A stretch of DNA of 64,000 nucleotides from Cheilinus undulatus (taxonomy: Eukaryota; Chordata; Actinopteri; Labriformes; Labridae): contig NC_054867.1 in the NCBI RefSeq assembly GCF_018320785.1, positions 23,687,855 through 23,751,854 of the forward strand. The letters run 5' to 3'. Both the position numbers and the translations under genes were made by a program. The notes below the pieces were generated by a model that was not told where the DNA came from, did not search any database, and saw nothing but the letters and a program-made list of their open reading frames with translations. The number at the start of each line of letters is the position of its first letter. The stretch's first letter is position 1. Shown piece by piece: positions 52,501 through 64,000 of this stretch.

Positions 52501-55500
52501 GTGAAAAACAATAGAAGAGAATAGAACAGAGAGTTCTGTTTGGGATGGCTGTTTAATATGAGCTGAGACTTCCCGAGCCTATCCCTGTCTCCTATCTGTT
52601 CTCACGTCCCAGCTGGAGGATTACTGGAGGAAAAGTTTATCAGCAGAATGATAAAATTAGCATGCACGCCCATCTCTCAACCCCCCTCTTCCCCCTGCTT
52701 CCCCTCCTCTTCTCTCTCGTCTCTCCCTCCCTCCCTCTTCCTGCACTCTCACTCATCCCATGCTATGCTCCCCCCTTTCTTTTTCTCCCTGCCCTGGCTC
52801 CCTCCTGCCCTCCCATCTCTCCCTCCCATCCCTCTATCTGGCTGCTGTGCAATGAGCCTTTCTTTCTGTCACATTAATTTCATCCCGAAAAGGGGGGAAA
52901 ATGTGAAAATTTCCCCTGACGCCTCCTAATATCAGAAGGGGGGAGAGTTAAGAGTTGCATTTGGAGCATTTTTCTCTCTCTTTACTGAGGAGAGTTTTAT
53001 AATTAACTGACAACCATCTCACAAGGGCATTGGCTTGTTTCTGTGTTAAATATGGAGATGACAGTTTTATGAGGTAAAATATTCATCAGTCGAAGGCCGC
53101 ACTTCTGTGTGATTCCAGTCAAAATTATGGTATTTGATAGGCTACTAAAGCAATGTTTCACTTTGGTCTAACATTTTCACTTTTTAGCACGTATGCTGCT
53201 ATATGACTTAATGAGCCAGCAGTTCCACATCAGCATTCAGGCTTTGGCTCTCATTTGGACTCTTTTTACAAGATTAGCAATTGAGTGAGTGATCTTTGAA
53301 TTTGCAGCTTACTGCTGTGGGACTCGCATGAAGCAACGCAGGTATTGAAACTGTTTTATTATTTGGAATATAAACGTGAACAGCACTCAATTTCCATATT
53401 AAGATGTGTTTTCCCCCATGTTCCAGGATGGTTCATTTTCCAGGGTATTCAGAGAGGAAAGAGAAGTTTTTGCCCCATGTCACACCACAGTACAGCCCCA
53501 CTGAGAGCCGTTTGGAACAGATGGAAAAGAGGATTGCGACAGTACCCAGGCTGAATATTTTTTAAAACGGGGACACATTCTCTGGTCCAGGATTGTTAGA
53601 AATACAAGATACAAACCTTTGGGGTGTAAAAGCTCATCAGCATTCAACAAATCAGCAAAGTTGGTCTTCCTCTTCAGCGGTGAGAGCGAGTGTGAGGAGA
53701 GGTTAAGACGACGCTCATGTCCATGAAGGTGTGCTTTGAAAGGGATTTCGGCACCAAGGTCACTGGTGAAAAACGCCACTCTTGGACAAATACTGTGATG
53801 TGTGTTCTTTGATCGGCAGGCCCTGAGTGGATGTATGTGTCTGTTTGCATGTACGAGCGTGCATGTGTGTTCGGGTGTTTGCGTGTGTGCCTACGCATGT
53901 GCAACGGGCTTGTTTGATGTGGTGGTTCTGGTATATTTCAAAGGCGAGGCTCTGATGAGAATTCTTCAGAACAGCAGGGGGAGGGGAGGGGGATATAGCC
54001 AGGAGGGGAGGGGTTTAAACACTGATTGGCATTCATAGCAGAGCGGCTGGAGTGCTGCTAAAAAAGAAATTAGGCTTTAACTAAGCTGCACCATTCAGCT
54101 GTTTAACTAAGCTGCTGCACCGTTCAGCTGTTTGAAATTTTGTCTTCTCAGGCCTTCTATTAATAAATGCATAATTGATTAGGGGGAGCATACGTGCCTG
54201 AACACACTTCCTACTGACACAATCACACACATGCTCAGACACCTACACACCAGCACACAGACCCCCACTCCTGTCCTGCTACACTACTTTTCTCTCTTTG
54301 TGTCTTTGTGTTACCTTGTTCCATCTCATGTCCTTGTAAATTTTTTACTTTATAAATCTTCTCTCTCTCTTTCTCCATAACTTTTTTGTTCTTCATTAAG
54401 CGTCTCTCTTCGGCTCATTGTGTCCCTGCGTCCCTCTGTCTCCCTTTCTGACCCTCCCCGCCCCACCTATCTCTCTTTTTCTCTTGCTCTGTCATCTGCC
54501 CTCAGGTAGAGTATAATTCCTATCTTCCCAGGGGAGTCATGAATGGACGCCCTCTACTCAAATGCTTATCAATAACCTTTGAGTGCTTGCTCCCTTTGAC
54601 TTCTGAGCCGCACACCCGTTGGGCTTACACTCACAAACAGGCAGACACGCACATATATACACCAGGGGCTCTATCTTTGTGTGGATGCTATCCACTGGTG
54701 AAGTGGTATTTTCCTGAGGTGCAGGGGGATTTTTTCCTCCTTTGCACCTATTTGGTATTTTGGTGATTCTCTATGCACCCCTGTCATAGAGATGAACGGT
54801 TTCATGGTTTATCCTGCAGCACCCAATAGTTACGGTGATGTTTAAACCTTATAGTTCTATTTACAACTGAACACACATCTACCAGTTATGTTTTCTTAGG
54901 TTGATCCATTTAACAATCTTCCACCAGCAGCAATTAAATCGCCTAAGAGCAAAGCGGTTTATATATTTGTCACTGTCAATACACTTCATAATAAGACCAA
55001 AATAAACAGTGAGTCACTCCATTTCACATTACTTTAATGTTTCCTCGTCCTATCTGTGGCATAAGATTTAGATCTTTAAATTTGATGACAGCCATGTTGT
55101 TACATGTAAAAAATGCTAAACAATTGGGATGCAGGTGACCTAGCGGTTAGGTCGTGCCCCATGGCGTGTATGGGGACAGCTCAGTTTTAAGTCCGCCTGT
55201 GGCCTCTTTCCCGCATCCTCTCCCCAGTTCTCTTGTCCCTGTTTCTGAGTCTATCCACTGTCCTCTATCAAATAAAGGCATTAAAGCCCCAAAAATATAT
55301 CTTAAATAAAAGTCACAATTTTTAAAAGAGCTGAGTGCAGGTTTTAGCAACTGTTTTTCAAGTGCATACAAAAAGTAAAGTTGATGATGTTAACCACTGG
55401 CAAATCTTTCCAAACAAAAACCAATAAATATGGAACTTACTTAATGTAAATTATAATAACCTTCCTCTTGGGGATGCATGATATTATCTGCGAGATATTG

Positions 55501-57406
55501 GTATCAGCAGATATTAGACCCAAAAATAATATAGATACAAACATTTCTGCATACATGTAGTCAGAATAAATCATATATTGGCCTCAAATAGCAGCAAAAA
55601 ACATAACCATACCACCAGATATAGGTGGTTGCGTAATGCACCACACACTCAAGGGAGCCCACCACGAGCCCTGAACATTTTTAATTAATCCCCAAATCTA
55701 CTCCAATCTAATCCAAATTTATTTAGAAAGCACACTGAAAAAGATGATGACCAAAGTGCTGTACAGTAAAACTGAAAAAAAAAAAAATCCTATTTTGAGT
55801 AATGAATACAGCTGTACATCATCAGCACAGAGATAAAATATTATTATTATTTTTAATATGGACGCCAGGGGAAAATATAGAAAGAAAAAAAGAACTGAGC
55901 CAAGTATGGAGCCCTGGGGTGCTCCGCACGAAAGCAGGACTGAGGAGGGGGTGACATCACCAAGGCTGACAGAAAAGCTCCTGTCAGCCAGGTAAGACTT
56001 GAACCCCTCCAGTGCAGTACCTTTTATCCCCACCCAGCGCTCAAGACGAGAAATTAAAATCTTGAGATCCACAGTGCCAAAAGCAGCTGTAAGATCGAAA
56101 TGCATAAGAACAGCTGAATCCCCAGAATCAGTAATTACTAAAATGCTGTTTAAAACCTTTAAAAGTGTTGTTTCAGGGTTGTGTAGTGCTTTAAAAACAG
56201 ACTAGAAAAGCTCAAGGATGACGTTTGAGTCTAAAACTTTTGTAGTTGACTATAATCAACTACCACAACTTCCCAGATACTCTCTCAGCTCTGTTTGGCT
56301 CAGCCTCTCTTTTCACCGGAGACATTGGGTGTTTTTTTACAATTCAAAAAAGGTGTGTGTGTGTATATTGGTTTCAGTATTGGCTGCAGTAAGTTTGGAA
56401 ATATCAACATACTGCGTATCAGCAAAAATGTGATGTTAATAAAGAATCACATTTTTATTAATAGGGAAAATGTAGGACTTTCAGTATGTCCATAACGTGA
56501 TTACATTTTTAACAATACAGCACTTACGAGTATCAACATTTGACGTCTTTATTTGTGGACTCAAGTTCATGTACGAGTTAACTCTCAGAAGAAGCCTTAT
56601 CTTGCGTTTTTGTTCCATTATCAAATTGTCTGTGAAACACTGTGGGGAGAGCACTGCTTTTAAAGGGGATAAAGAGATGCCCAGGTGATTGGCCTTCTCC
56701 ATTGTTTCCAAACCCAAATGCACTGTTAATGTATGATAATGGATTCTTCTTAATCCAAACCTGTCTCCAGGTGGGCCGCAGGTGCACTGTGCACCTCCAC
56801 CTGCTGTCCTAAAATAAGCAACACTCCCTCTGGCCTACTTACTTATTTAACCGTTGTTTATACCGTGTACTTTTAACCACAAACTCATCAACCATCCTTG
56901 TCTACATCGCTGTGAATCATCAAAGAGTGAGTAAGGTATAATTAGACAACTTACATAAAGATGAAGCGAATTAAAACTGTTCATGGGTAGATTTTCTGTT
57001 TCTTCTCTTAGTTGTTAGGGAATAACAAAAAGCAACCATGTCTAATTGAGTTTGTTTACTTGCAAAGAAAGGGTTATAAGAGCAAATTTACTTGCTTGTG
57101 GTCACATCGGGCCTTTAAAAGTATCTCACTATAAACATTTGTTATGATTTATTCTTCTAGATCACATAGATGCTGCGTTTTCGTATTCTCCACTCACCAT
57201 GTCTCAGTGTCTGATGAAAAATTTCTCTCCTCTTCCCACTCATCCCTCATTTATCTTCCTTTATCTTCCCCCTGTCCTCCCCCACCTCTGATTCTGCCCT
57301 AGATGAGCCTGGCCAGTTGAAGATCTACCTTCCTAAGAAGCTGCTAGAGTGTCTGCCCAAATGTTCCTCTCTGCCCAAGGAGCGCCATCGCTGGAACACC
57401 AACGAG
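49570..57406 (+). CDS. camta1: Calmodulin-binding transcription activator 1, 5' part (3 exons)
   Basis: Exons 49593-49617 (coding part), 51570-51665 and 57303-57406 read through in one frame: MAAENKPE-G, then LKKIRNPERMVRIAVGYTG... and N-EPGQLKIYLPKKLLECLPK ending RHRWNTNE. The last stretch is the beginning of the CG-1 DNA-binding domain and matches human CAMTA1 (KIFLPKKLLECLPKCSSLP). CAMTA1 is a nuclear transcription factor with CG-1, IPT/TIG, ankyrin and IQ regions, important in neurons and cerebellum. The rest lies beyond the window; exon 3 ends in phase 0. Exon 1 also carries an upstream ATG at 49570 in another frame (MRRAAEGKWLPKTSRK), which matches the human long-isoform N-terminus as I recall it. 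With either visible downstream exon that frame stops soon, so it needs a different second exon, which I could not find. Exon 2 is 96 nt with equal phases, so it can be skipped in frame. I cannot tell camta1a from camta1b. Confidence 0.92.
49618..51569 (+). other. camta1 intron 1
   Basis: Nearly 2 kb between the first two coding exons. It begins with a GC-rich continuation of the promoter and then TG-rich tracts (50005-50045, 50160-50195). No other gene or second exon for the long isoform was recognised. Confidence 0.55.
52676..52850 (+). repeat. Polypyrimidine tract
   Basis: About 175 bp almost entirely C and T on the plus strand (cccccctcttccccctgctt... through ctccctcccatccctctatc), interrupted by few purines. 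Such tracts can adopt triplex (H-DNA) structure. Similar but shorter tracts lie at about 54360-54490 and 58860-58990. Confidence 0.8.
54076..54130 (+). repeat. Short tandem duplication, 26/29-bp units
   Basis: Unit 1 (54076-54101) tttaactaagctgcacca... and unit 2 (54102-54130) tttaactaagctgctgca... are the same apart from a 3-bp insertion and one substitution. Each unit ends with ttcagctg, an E-box CAGCTG. Confidence 0.85.
55124..55318 (+). mobile_element. tRNA-derived SINE, second copy
   Basis: Same family as the copy at 1.15 kb but on the plus strand. Similar parts are an A-box-like tgacctagcggttagg, 'ctgtttctgagtctatccac', 'tcctctatcaaataaaggca' and an A-rich end. The B box (agttttaagtcc) is degraded, and the flanking duplication is reduced to an imperfect 'acaatt'. 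It is older than the first copy. Confidence 0.8.
55715..56215 (-). mobile_element. L2-clade LINE fragment (reverse-transcriptase region)
   Basis: The minus strand encodes ETTLLKVLNSILVITDSG, then MHFDLTAAFGTVDLKILISR, WVGIKGTALEGFKSYL, GAPQGSILGSVLF and CADDVQLY. These are the RT core blocks of L2-clade ORF2, including the catalytic ADD. Substitution of F-D to F-G in block A and frame breaks show that it is not active. Ends are unclear. Confidence 0.85.
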
Positions 57407-60400
57407 GTGAGAATGAGATACACTCAAGAGGGAAATATCTGTGACAGTGAGATGAACTCAGTGTTTTCTGCTGGTGACTCATCTCTGGCTAATGTCACAT
57501 TGAGAGATGAAGAGGAGGTAAACAAACACAATGGCAGCTTTTCATTATGGGACCCTAAAACTGTGACACTGAGAAATAAAGAAGAGAAAGTGAGCTCGGA
57601 GCCAAAAAAAAAATCCCACTGACTGTACATTCCAGCTTTCTCCTTCACTTTGTTATCTACACAGCCCTGTGTTCAGGTGAAGGAATCAGGGGTCTAAAAC
57701 TGTACAGGGCTTAAAGGCTGAGGAACAAGAAATGAGGCACCAGATTGAATGTTTCCACTGCTGATTGTTACTGGGTTCAAACACCCTGTGGTCAGTCAGA
57801 TAAAGATTGTTATCTGAACCTAACATTGTTGCTATGCAACCATAGAAAGCTGTGAATTGTTTGGCACATTTCTGCTCTTGTTGCTTTTTTCTGCTTTGTT
57901 TGAAAATGAGGCTAGAGTTGAATTGTGTAATGTTGTCCTCCAAAATAAGAATAAGAGAAAAAAAACGAAAAGCTGTCTGTGAGGTCTACTCTACAAAAGC
58001 AGTGAGCATTAACGCAGAGGATTTGATCTTCAGAGAGCAATGTTAAAGTAACTTGATGGCTTCCATTTAAGTCAGTGTTGACCACATTTTAAAACTTTTA
58101 GTGTGCTTTGACTTTGAGGGTTCAACATACGCTCATGGCAACCGCTCATTAATGTAGGGCTGAGTTTGCTCCGCTCTGGGCTAAAATTAGCATTATATTT
58201 ACAACATGAACAAAAGATGACTGAAACGGTGCTGCTGGCTAAGTGGTAAGATGTAAAATGAGGCCAAATTAGGTTGGGACAACCCTTTACACAGGGCCAA
58301 ATATAACCCTGGGCTAAACATTTTGGGTGTGAAAAGCTCTCCGTTCCGTTCTTGTTCCAGACTTAAGCTGTTAGCTTAGGGAAGTGTTTGATGGCTGGAA
58401 ATGGATGCAGGCATTTATCGTCAATAGCTCCTTGTTTATGCATTGCACAGCTCTCCACTGGTGGTTTGCTCCATCCATTGTGATGTGGTTGGCCTCTGCT
58501 GAGACATTTTCTCCATGTGCAGGCTGTGCACTCCATTATGGATGTGTGTTTGTGTGTTTGTGTTATTGATTACCAAGTCCAGCATTATTATGCAATGCAA
58601 AGCTGATTTGGCCTGTGGTTTTTCTCTCAGGAAAGTCATTACATTTTTCATGCAATCCATCTCAATGAAGGTCATACTGGGAGTTAAGCACGGCGCCTAC
58701 TGAACAGTGTGCTCCCATGAATAGGCAGAGTGTGTAAGAAAGAGTGTGTGTGTGTTGAGCTCAGAACAACGTGACCGCTGCTGGTTAGGGACTTCCACAC
58801 ATCAGTCTAACCAAGAGCAATTGTGCACAAGCACAGCGACAAGACCGAGGCACCTTGTTGCTGCCCCCTCTCCTGCTCCGTCGTTCTGTCCATCAGTCTC
58901 CCTTCTAACCTACAGTCTTGTCCTCTCTATCTTTATCTGTTCCTCCTCCCCCCCAACCTCTCTCTTTCTCCATGGCTCTCTCTTCCTGATGAGGAGGTGC
59001 AGGCTCAGTTCAGGGGGAGGTTGGGTGTCCCTCAGCGGATTCCTTCAAAGCTCCTCTTCCACCCAGGCATAAAGTTTCCTGCATACTTAAACACTCCATT
59101 GTGTCTGCTGCTCCTCTCTGCTCACTGCTTTCATAGGGGGAGCTCTGTGTACGCTGGCTGTGCCTCTAGTGCATGTATGTATTTCAGTCTGTGTGTTTCT
59201 GCTCATGTGCAAGAGTGTCAGGATTATCCATGACTCCAGATTATTTTGTAGTTTTTGTTGACTTTTTATGTTTGTTGATTTTTATCTGCTCCTTTTGTAG
59301 ACATAGACAGAGGTATAGTATTCTCCTTAATAGAAAACATTGGTCAACAAATCTTATACCAAAATAAGGTTTGTATGAGAAGTTCTTGCATCGGATTTCA
59401 AGCTCAGTCAGCTTTGAAGCTATGAAGCTGTGAGTTTATCTTATGTCTGTGTTAGTATGATATTGTGATCTAGATGTGGCTTATGAAGAATGGTGATGTG
59501 TTGACAAACACCCTACATTTATTTGGTGTGTGGACACTTGAGCACCTGTTTGGTCCTTGTTTTCTTTTGCTGCCTCTATAGCATTCTTCATTTTAATATG
59601 CTTACAAACAGAGTCAAAGTAGTGTTTTTGCTTTACCTCATCTTCTGTGTTAGATATCTATACACTAGAGGTAGGATTATCTGCCGTGTGCTTGTCTGTA
59701 AGTAAGGTGTATCAGTTCACAAAGGTCACGGTTTGGCCCGTATCATGTTTTTGGGGTCACAATGTGGTATGGGTTTTGTTCATCTGGAAGAAAGTTACGC
59801 AAATACCTGCATTTACAATTCTAGGTTTTCCTCAGTTATTAGACTACTTTTAAATGACAGGAGTGTAGCCTACAGTTTATTCCATTTATTGTTATTTTGA
59901 ACTACCTGTGATAGTTTGTACAGCCTGTGATGTAGTTAACATGCAACATAAAAGAGTTATTCACATGATGTATGTGATTCTGATCCACTGATCTCTGTTT
60001 TGTCACACATGGTTCTCCCGACACCTTGGCCTCGCACCAGCACAGAGCTGAGCCCCGTCCACTCCTCCTCTCTGTTCTTTCCTTTCTTCATTCCCTCTCT
60101 CTCTCTGTCTCTCTCTCTCTCTCTCTTTTGTGTATCTACTGATGTGTGAAATTATTCTGGGATGGAGGGATGGATTCCTCCCTGAAGGGCTGAGCAGAGG
60201 CGTGAGCCTTTTGTTCAATAATAGATTGGGGGTGTATGTGTATCTGTCCATGGTAATAGACTATAGACTAGTTTTAGATAACAAACCACACTCAGGTGGA
60301 CGGACTGATGCTGGAGCGTGTTTTATCCACCCATCGGGAATGACTTGTTGTTTGGTTTCAGCACATTCTTCGGAGTGCTGTAATAATCAAACTTTTTGAA

Positions 60401-60591
60401 ATGTAGACAAAGACAAACTTTAGAGCCTGTGACTCCAGCTCATGAAGAGATATGATTGCTCTTCTGGGGACCCCTGACATCCTGACTCATATTTTAAGAG
60501 GCCAGGCAGAGTTGAATTCTGGGTAAAATTGTCTTTCAGAAGCTTAAATTAAAACTAGAAAACTTGCACATACTCTCTCTCCTTCTCTCTA

Positions 60592-60631
<40 letters not shown>

Positions 60632-63042
60632 CACACACACACACACACAGGATGTGAATGTGCAATTCATTGCATGATTCTCATGTGCATTTTAAAGGCT
60701 TGTACTTCAGAGCAGCCCCCCCACTATGATTCAAATGACGCAACTGTCAAACGGATTGGTACAGACTTCAGAACATCACTCAGACGACAGCCGTCTGTGC
60801 CACAATGCTTCTGCATGCAAGTCAGACCCACATGTCGCTCAAATGCAAGAATGGAGCGGAATAGAAGATGACATTATTTTGGTATTAAAGTTATTGAAAT
60901 AATATTATATTTAACATGCTGTGTTTTATTGTTAAACTCCCTTCATACCGTGCAGTGATAAATTGGTAGCTGCATGGTGTGGAGGCAGCTAGTTAACAGT
61001 TCACACACGCTTGTGTCTGGCTGTGCCGCTGCAATGACACTAACATGATTGCCTGAATGAGAAGCAGATCAAAAAAGCATATACATTTTAGACCACTGCC
61101 CCATCTGCCTCTTCTGTTTATGTGAGAGCATCAAGGGCTAGTGTTGCCTGGGCAACAGATTGGCTATGTGTGTGTGTGTGTGTGGGTCTGTAGGTGTGCA
61201 TGTTTCTCCTAATGGTGTGATCAGTGTTACATGTGAGAGGCAGAAATGGTTCATGATTGTGTAGTGTATCACAAGGTAGTAAGACACAGTTAGTGCAACT
61301 GTCTGTGGTTCCAAACTTGTAAGACAAAATAAACCCCCCAAAAAATCATCATGTCAGGTGTCCAGTAAGGCTTAACAATTTGGGAAAATAATCCAATTGC
61401 ATTTTTTCCCAATATTGTAATTGCAATTTAACATTTGTTTGTTTTCTAAGTTCCTAGCCTTATGTCCTTTTGAGCAAACACAAGCAATAGATTATCCTGT
61501 GTCATAACTTGTGCTGAATGATTTGGTATTAATGTGCGATTGCAGTTATACTGGACAATATTGCAATTTGCCATTGCCATTACAATATAATACATAAATG
61601 GTATCATTAGTCTACTTATTTGCTTATCAAGGAAGCTGCAGAGAATAACGCTAGTTTGAAGAGTGTAATTATCAACTTAAAACATACACATATTAAATAA
61701 ATATCGAAAGTACAAAAACAAGTGGGCCCTGATCCAATCCAATCCTGTGTTTTACTTTTATATCTGATATTGGACTGACGGCACCAATCCAAATTCCTAT
61801 GTTTTTCCTGGTATGTGAATGCACCATGGGCCATGCACATTGCTTAGCAGGGTGCTATGTAACAAATAGCTCAGTCTGAGTCCACTCATCATCTTATTTA
61901 ATTTGAACACAAAAGAGCAGTCAGATAACAACTTAAATATCAACTGTTTGTGTCCATGTGGTTCATGTGAAGCTCAGTCATGAGGTTAAAGGTGCATTCT
62001 CTCCTCTTTAAGATATCTTATCAACAGCAACACGAAGTGATCATACTCTGTCGTCCTGTCTGTGGCTTTAGTATGAGCTGCTACAACTCGTATTACAACA
62101 GCCTAAAGAACAGTTCAAATGTGTGTTTTGACTCATGACTCAGTTGTTTTAAGTCCACAATGATTCAAAGAAGCAAGCTGTGGCAGTTTGCAAGGTCAGA
62201 GAAGCCGCTACACAGAGTGACAGCGAGGCTGACTCTAAAGATGGTGGCTGCTGCTAGAACTAAGTTAAATCAACTACTAACATGGCACCTCCAACAAACC
62301 TTTCTCAATTTATTGTGAATGCTTACATCAGGAAATGTGGTGTGTTAAATAGCAGCTTTCCCTTTATATCAATCTCTAGTTGGAAAACGTCATACTTGTT
62401 GCTTCCTGCTGCAGTAGTCCCTAAATATATCCTGTTATGCTGAATGATTGCTTAATATTTGAAGACTTGTTTTTATTTTGTTGATAGTATTATCTGCATT
62501 TGTATTTTTATACAATAGCACACGTTTATTCTGAACATTAAGTTTGCTATAGTAGCCATGTGGTGCTGTTGGTTGTTTACAGTTGTTGCTGCTGTTTTAA
62601 CAGTGCACTGTAGATTTACTTTTGAATTTAAAAACATTACGTTTGTTGCTGCTCACTGTTGCTGTGTGAAGTCAGCACAAAGTTTCAATAAATTTGTTGG
62701 TAATAATACTAGTTTTCTTTTTTGCATTTTAAAATATTGTTTGTGTTTGAGTAAGAAATCCTGTTTCATGTTACAAGATCTTTGTGTAACCTTATACAAA
62801 ATACACCAGAAACAATCAGAATTTTAATTTACATTTGAAAAAATATCAAATTTTATATCGGTGTCGGTACATATCTACCTATATTTGATGGGAGCCGAAA
62901 CGCATGTTGATTAGTCCATCTTTAGTTTTTATTGTACTGCTTTCAAAACAATTAATGTTTTAATGTTTAAATTATGTTTTTAATATGTAATTAATATTTA
63001 CAATGTGTTTCCTTTTCTTGAAAAGAAAGGAACTGCTACAAA
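57407..63042 (+). other. camta1 intron 3, first part; no exon seen
   Basis: No further CG-1 exon (expected to begin E-I-A-x-Y-L-I-T-F) is visible before the right edge, consistent with the very long intron known here. It holds pyrimidine-rich tracts (58860-58990, 60085-60126) and microsatellites (60597-60649, 61168-61184). A decayed fish repeat lies at about 61368-61580 ('caatttgggaaaataatcc', 'caatattgtaattgcaattt'). Another phrase of a dispersed 'atatcggtgtcggtac' repeat is near 62855. Open frames inside show no family likeness. Confidence 0.5.
60597..60649 (+). repeat. (AC)n microsatellite
   Basis: About 25 CA units broken by a single CCC interruption at about 60629. Confidence 0.95.
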
Positions 63043-63110
63043 CAGGGGCGTAGCTAGGGATTTTGGGCCCCCAGAAAGAATATTATACAGGGCCCCCCTT
63101 CACCAGCTAT
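63043..63110. repeat. End of a dispersed fish DNA element (tentative)
   Basis: Begins 'caggggcgtagctaggga' and continues 'ttttgggcccccag', a start phrase I have seen in dispersed animal DNA elements. No matching inverted end is found before the window edge, so class and length are open. Confidence 0.35.
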
Positions 63111-63399
63111 CCAAGCAACAAATGTAGCATAAGTTTTACAAATATCTATGCATTTTAATGTTTTTTTTTTAACCATGATTTCCCCATTTATGAGCGACAT
63201 TTTTACTATGGTTAAATTGAATTTACTTCCATTATTTCACAGCACTGGCCTGCACCACTTGGACATTTTTAAGGGAGGAGCAGAGGCCCCCCAGTATTTT
63301 ATTTTACTCTATTTGAAACAAATTTCAGTCTGTGGACTGATTCATTCAGTCACTTTTGATTCAATATTGACACTAGTTACTAAGAAAAAATAAATACAT

Positions 63400-64000
63400 T
63401 TAACCCTTTACCTACAGAGCCAGCACCTGCGCTGTGTTTTATATGTCTGGAGTTTTATTACCATAACTCTGTCAAAGTTTGTCCGATTTGAAAAATTCCA
63501 AAGGTGTTGGAAAGCTGAGAATTGTGGGCATGCGCACGTATATGGTTCATTACGGTAATCGCAACAATATCACGTGGGAATGCATAACAATACACCAGAA
63601 GTTTGGAGAGACAGCTACATGGATTCTCAACACCGTAACTCCACGAAAGTTTACTCAATTTAAAAAATTCCAATGCTGACAGAGAGCTGAGAATCTGTGC
63701 TTTCCGGCAATATATGATTTGTGGTATATATATTACTGTAATGTTGAACAGCACCACGAAAACGGCAGCTTTGGCAGAAGACAAGTGAGAAAGAAGAGTG
63801 AAGGAAGAGAGTAAAAGGAGAGCGAGGGAGAGTGGTGTTTTGTTTACAAACAAAAGCATTAGATAGTGGCATTTGTGCAAGTCTGTGTTTTATTATGCAC
63901 ATTTCTAATGTCGGGAAGACCATCAAGAACGTTAAAAACAGCCGCTACGGTTCATAGAGGAGGACAGGGATTTGGAGGATGCATCTTCTGAACTGAGGTA
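63400..64000 (+). mobile_element. Left end of a piggyBac-like element (runs off the window)
   Basis: TTAA at 63400-63403 is followed directly by ccctttacctacagagcc, the arrangement of a piggyBac target site and terminal repeat. Two diverged subterminal copies of about 100 bp (63460-63560 and 63632-63735) share 'accataactctgtcaaagtt'/'accgtaactccacgaaagtt' and 'aaaaaattcca'. At 63909 an ATG opens a short frame, and an overlapping frame reads EEDRDLEDASSELR, acidic as in piggyBac transposase N-termini. The rest lies beyond the window. Whether it is intact cannot be judged. Confidence 0.5.

Larger units (their letters stand above)
51666..57302 (+). other. camta1 intron 2 (5.6 kb) with repeats
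   Basis: Carries CA-rich stretches near 51823-51870, a polypyrimidine tract (52676-52850), a short tandem duplication followed by an AT-rich motif cluster (54076-54182), a SINE copy (55.1-55.3 kb) and an L2 fragment (55.7-56.2 kb). A segment at 55468-55600 resembles the dispersed fish 'gatattggtatc' repeat. Open frames in it are unsupported. Confidence 0.5.

Noticed and set aside
57407-57622. Extension of camta1 exon 3 by 72 codons without a stop
   Set aside because: A clear donor (GAG|GTGAGA) ends the exon at 57406 exactly where the conserved WNTNE sequence breaks; downstream residues do not resemble CG-1.
61368-61580. Possible conserved regulatory sequence in camta1 intron 3
   Set aside because: Phrases such as 'caatattgtaattgcaattt' belong to a dispersed, decayed fish repeat.

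Overview
The window is nuclear DNA from a teleost fish. Its five protein-coding genes are split into short exons with GT-AG introns. Between them lie repeats typical of bony fish: L2-clade LINE pieces, Tc1/mariner, hAT-like and piggyBac-like elements, and a tRNA-derived SINE. Four genes are recognisable vertebrate orthologues. The run phf13 (+), dnajc11 (-), camta1 (+) matches the order I recall for human 1p36.31. No THAP3-like gene is visible between phf13 and dnajc11, where I recall one in human.

Layout: 1-10.8 kb has no gene and holds repeats (SINE, L2 pieces, Tc1 remnant). 10.8-17.1 kb is slc48a1 (minus; lysosomal haem transporter HRG1; 3 exons, 144 aa). 17.6-17.95 kb holds a small piggyBac-like MITE. 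18.8-22.1 kb is a minus-strand gene of 4 exons and 545 aa, with a YqaJ-type nuclease domain behind a zinc-finger-gene-like N-terminal exon. Its expected catalytic glutamate reads as histidine, which makes it the most unusual gene here. 22.6-24.35 kb is a Tc1/mariner deletion derivative. 25.5-26.04 kb is an unclassified MITE. 26.8-34.2 kb is phf13 (plus; 5 exons, 327 aa), with a long 3' UTR and a 90-nt intron that is open in frame. 37.25-44.46 kb is dnajc11 (minus; 16 coding exons, 560 aa), with a Tc1-like remnant in one intron. 44.96-46.23 kb is a decayed hAT element. 49.57 kb to the right edge is the 5' part of camta1 (plus): three coding exons are in view, the third opening the CG-1 DNA-binding domain, and the rest lies beyond the window. 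The last 600 bp hold what looks like the left end of a piggyBac-like element.

The genes do not form a pathway: haem export from lysosomes, an unassigned nuclease-like protein, an H3K4me3 reader, a mitochondrial outer-membrane J protein and a CG-1 transcription factor. The shared features are arrangement: phf13 and dnajc11 converge, while dnajc11 and camta1 diverge from a 5.1-kb interval with a GC-rich camta1 promoter. Gene models were read by eye from splice sites and frame continuity. Names of orthologues and residues in human proteins are from memory, not from a search.
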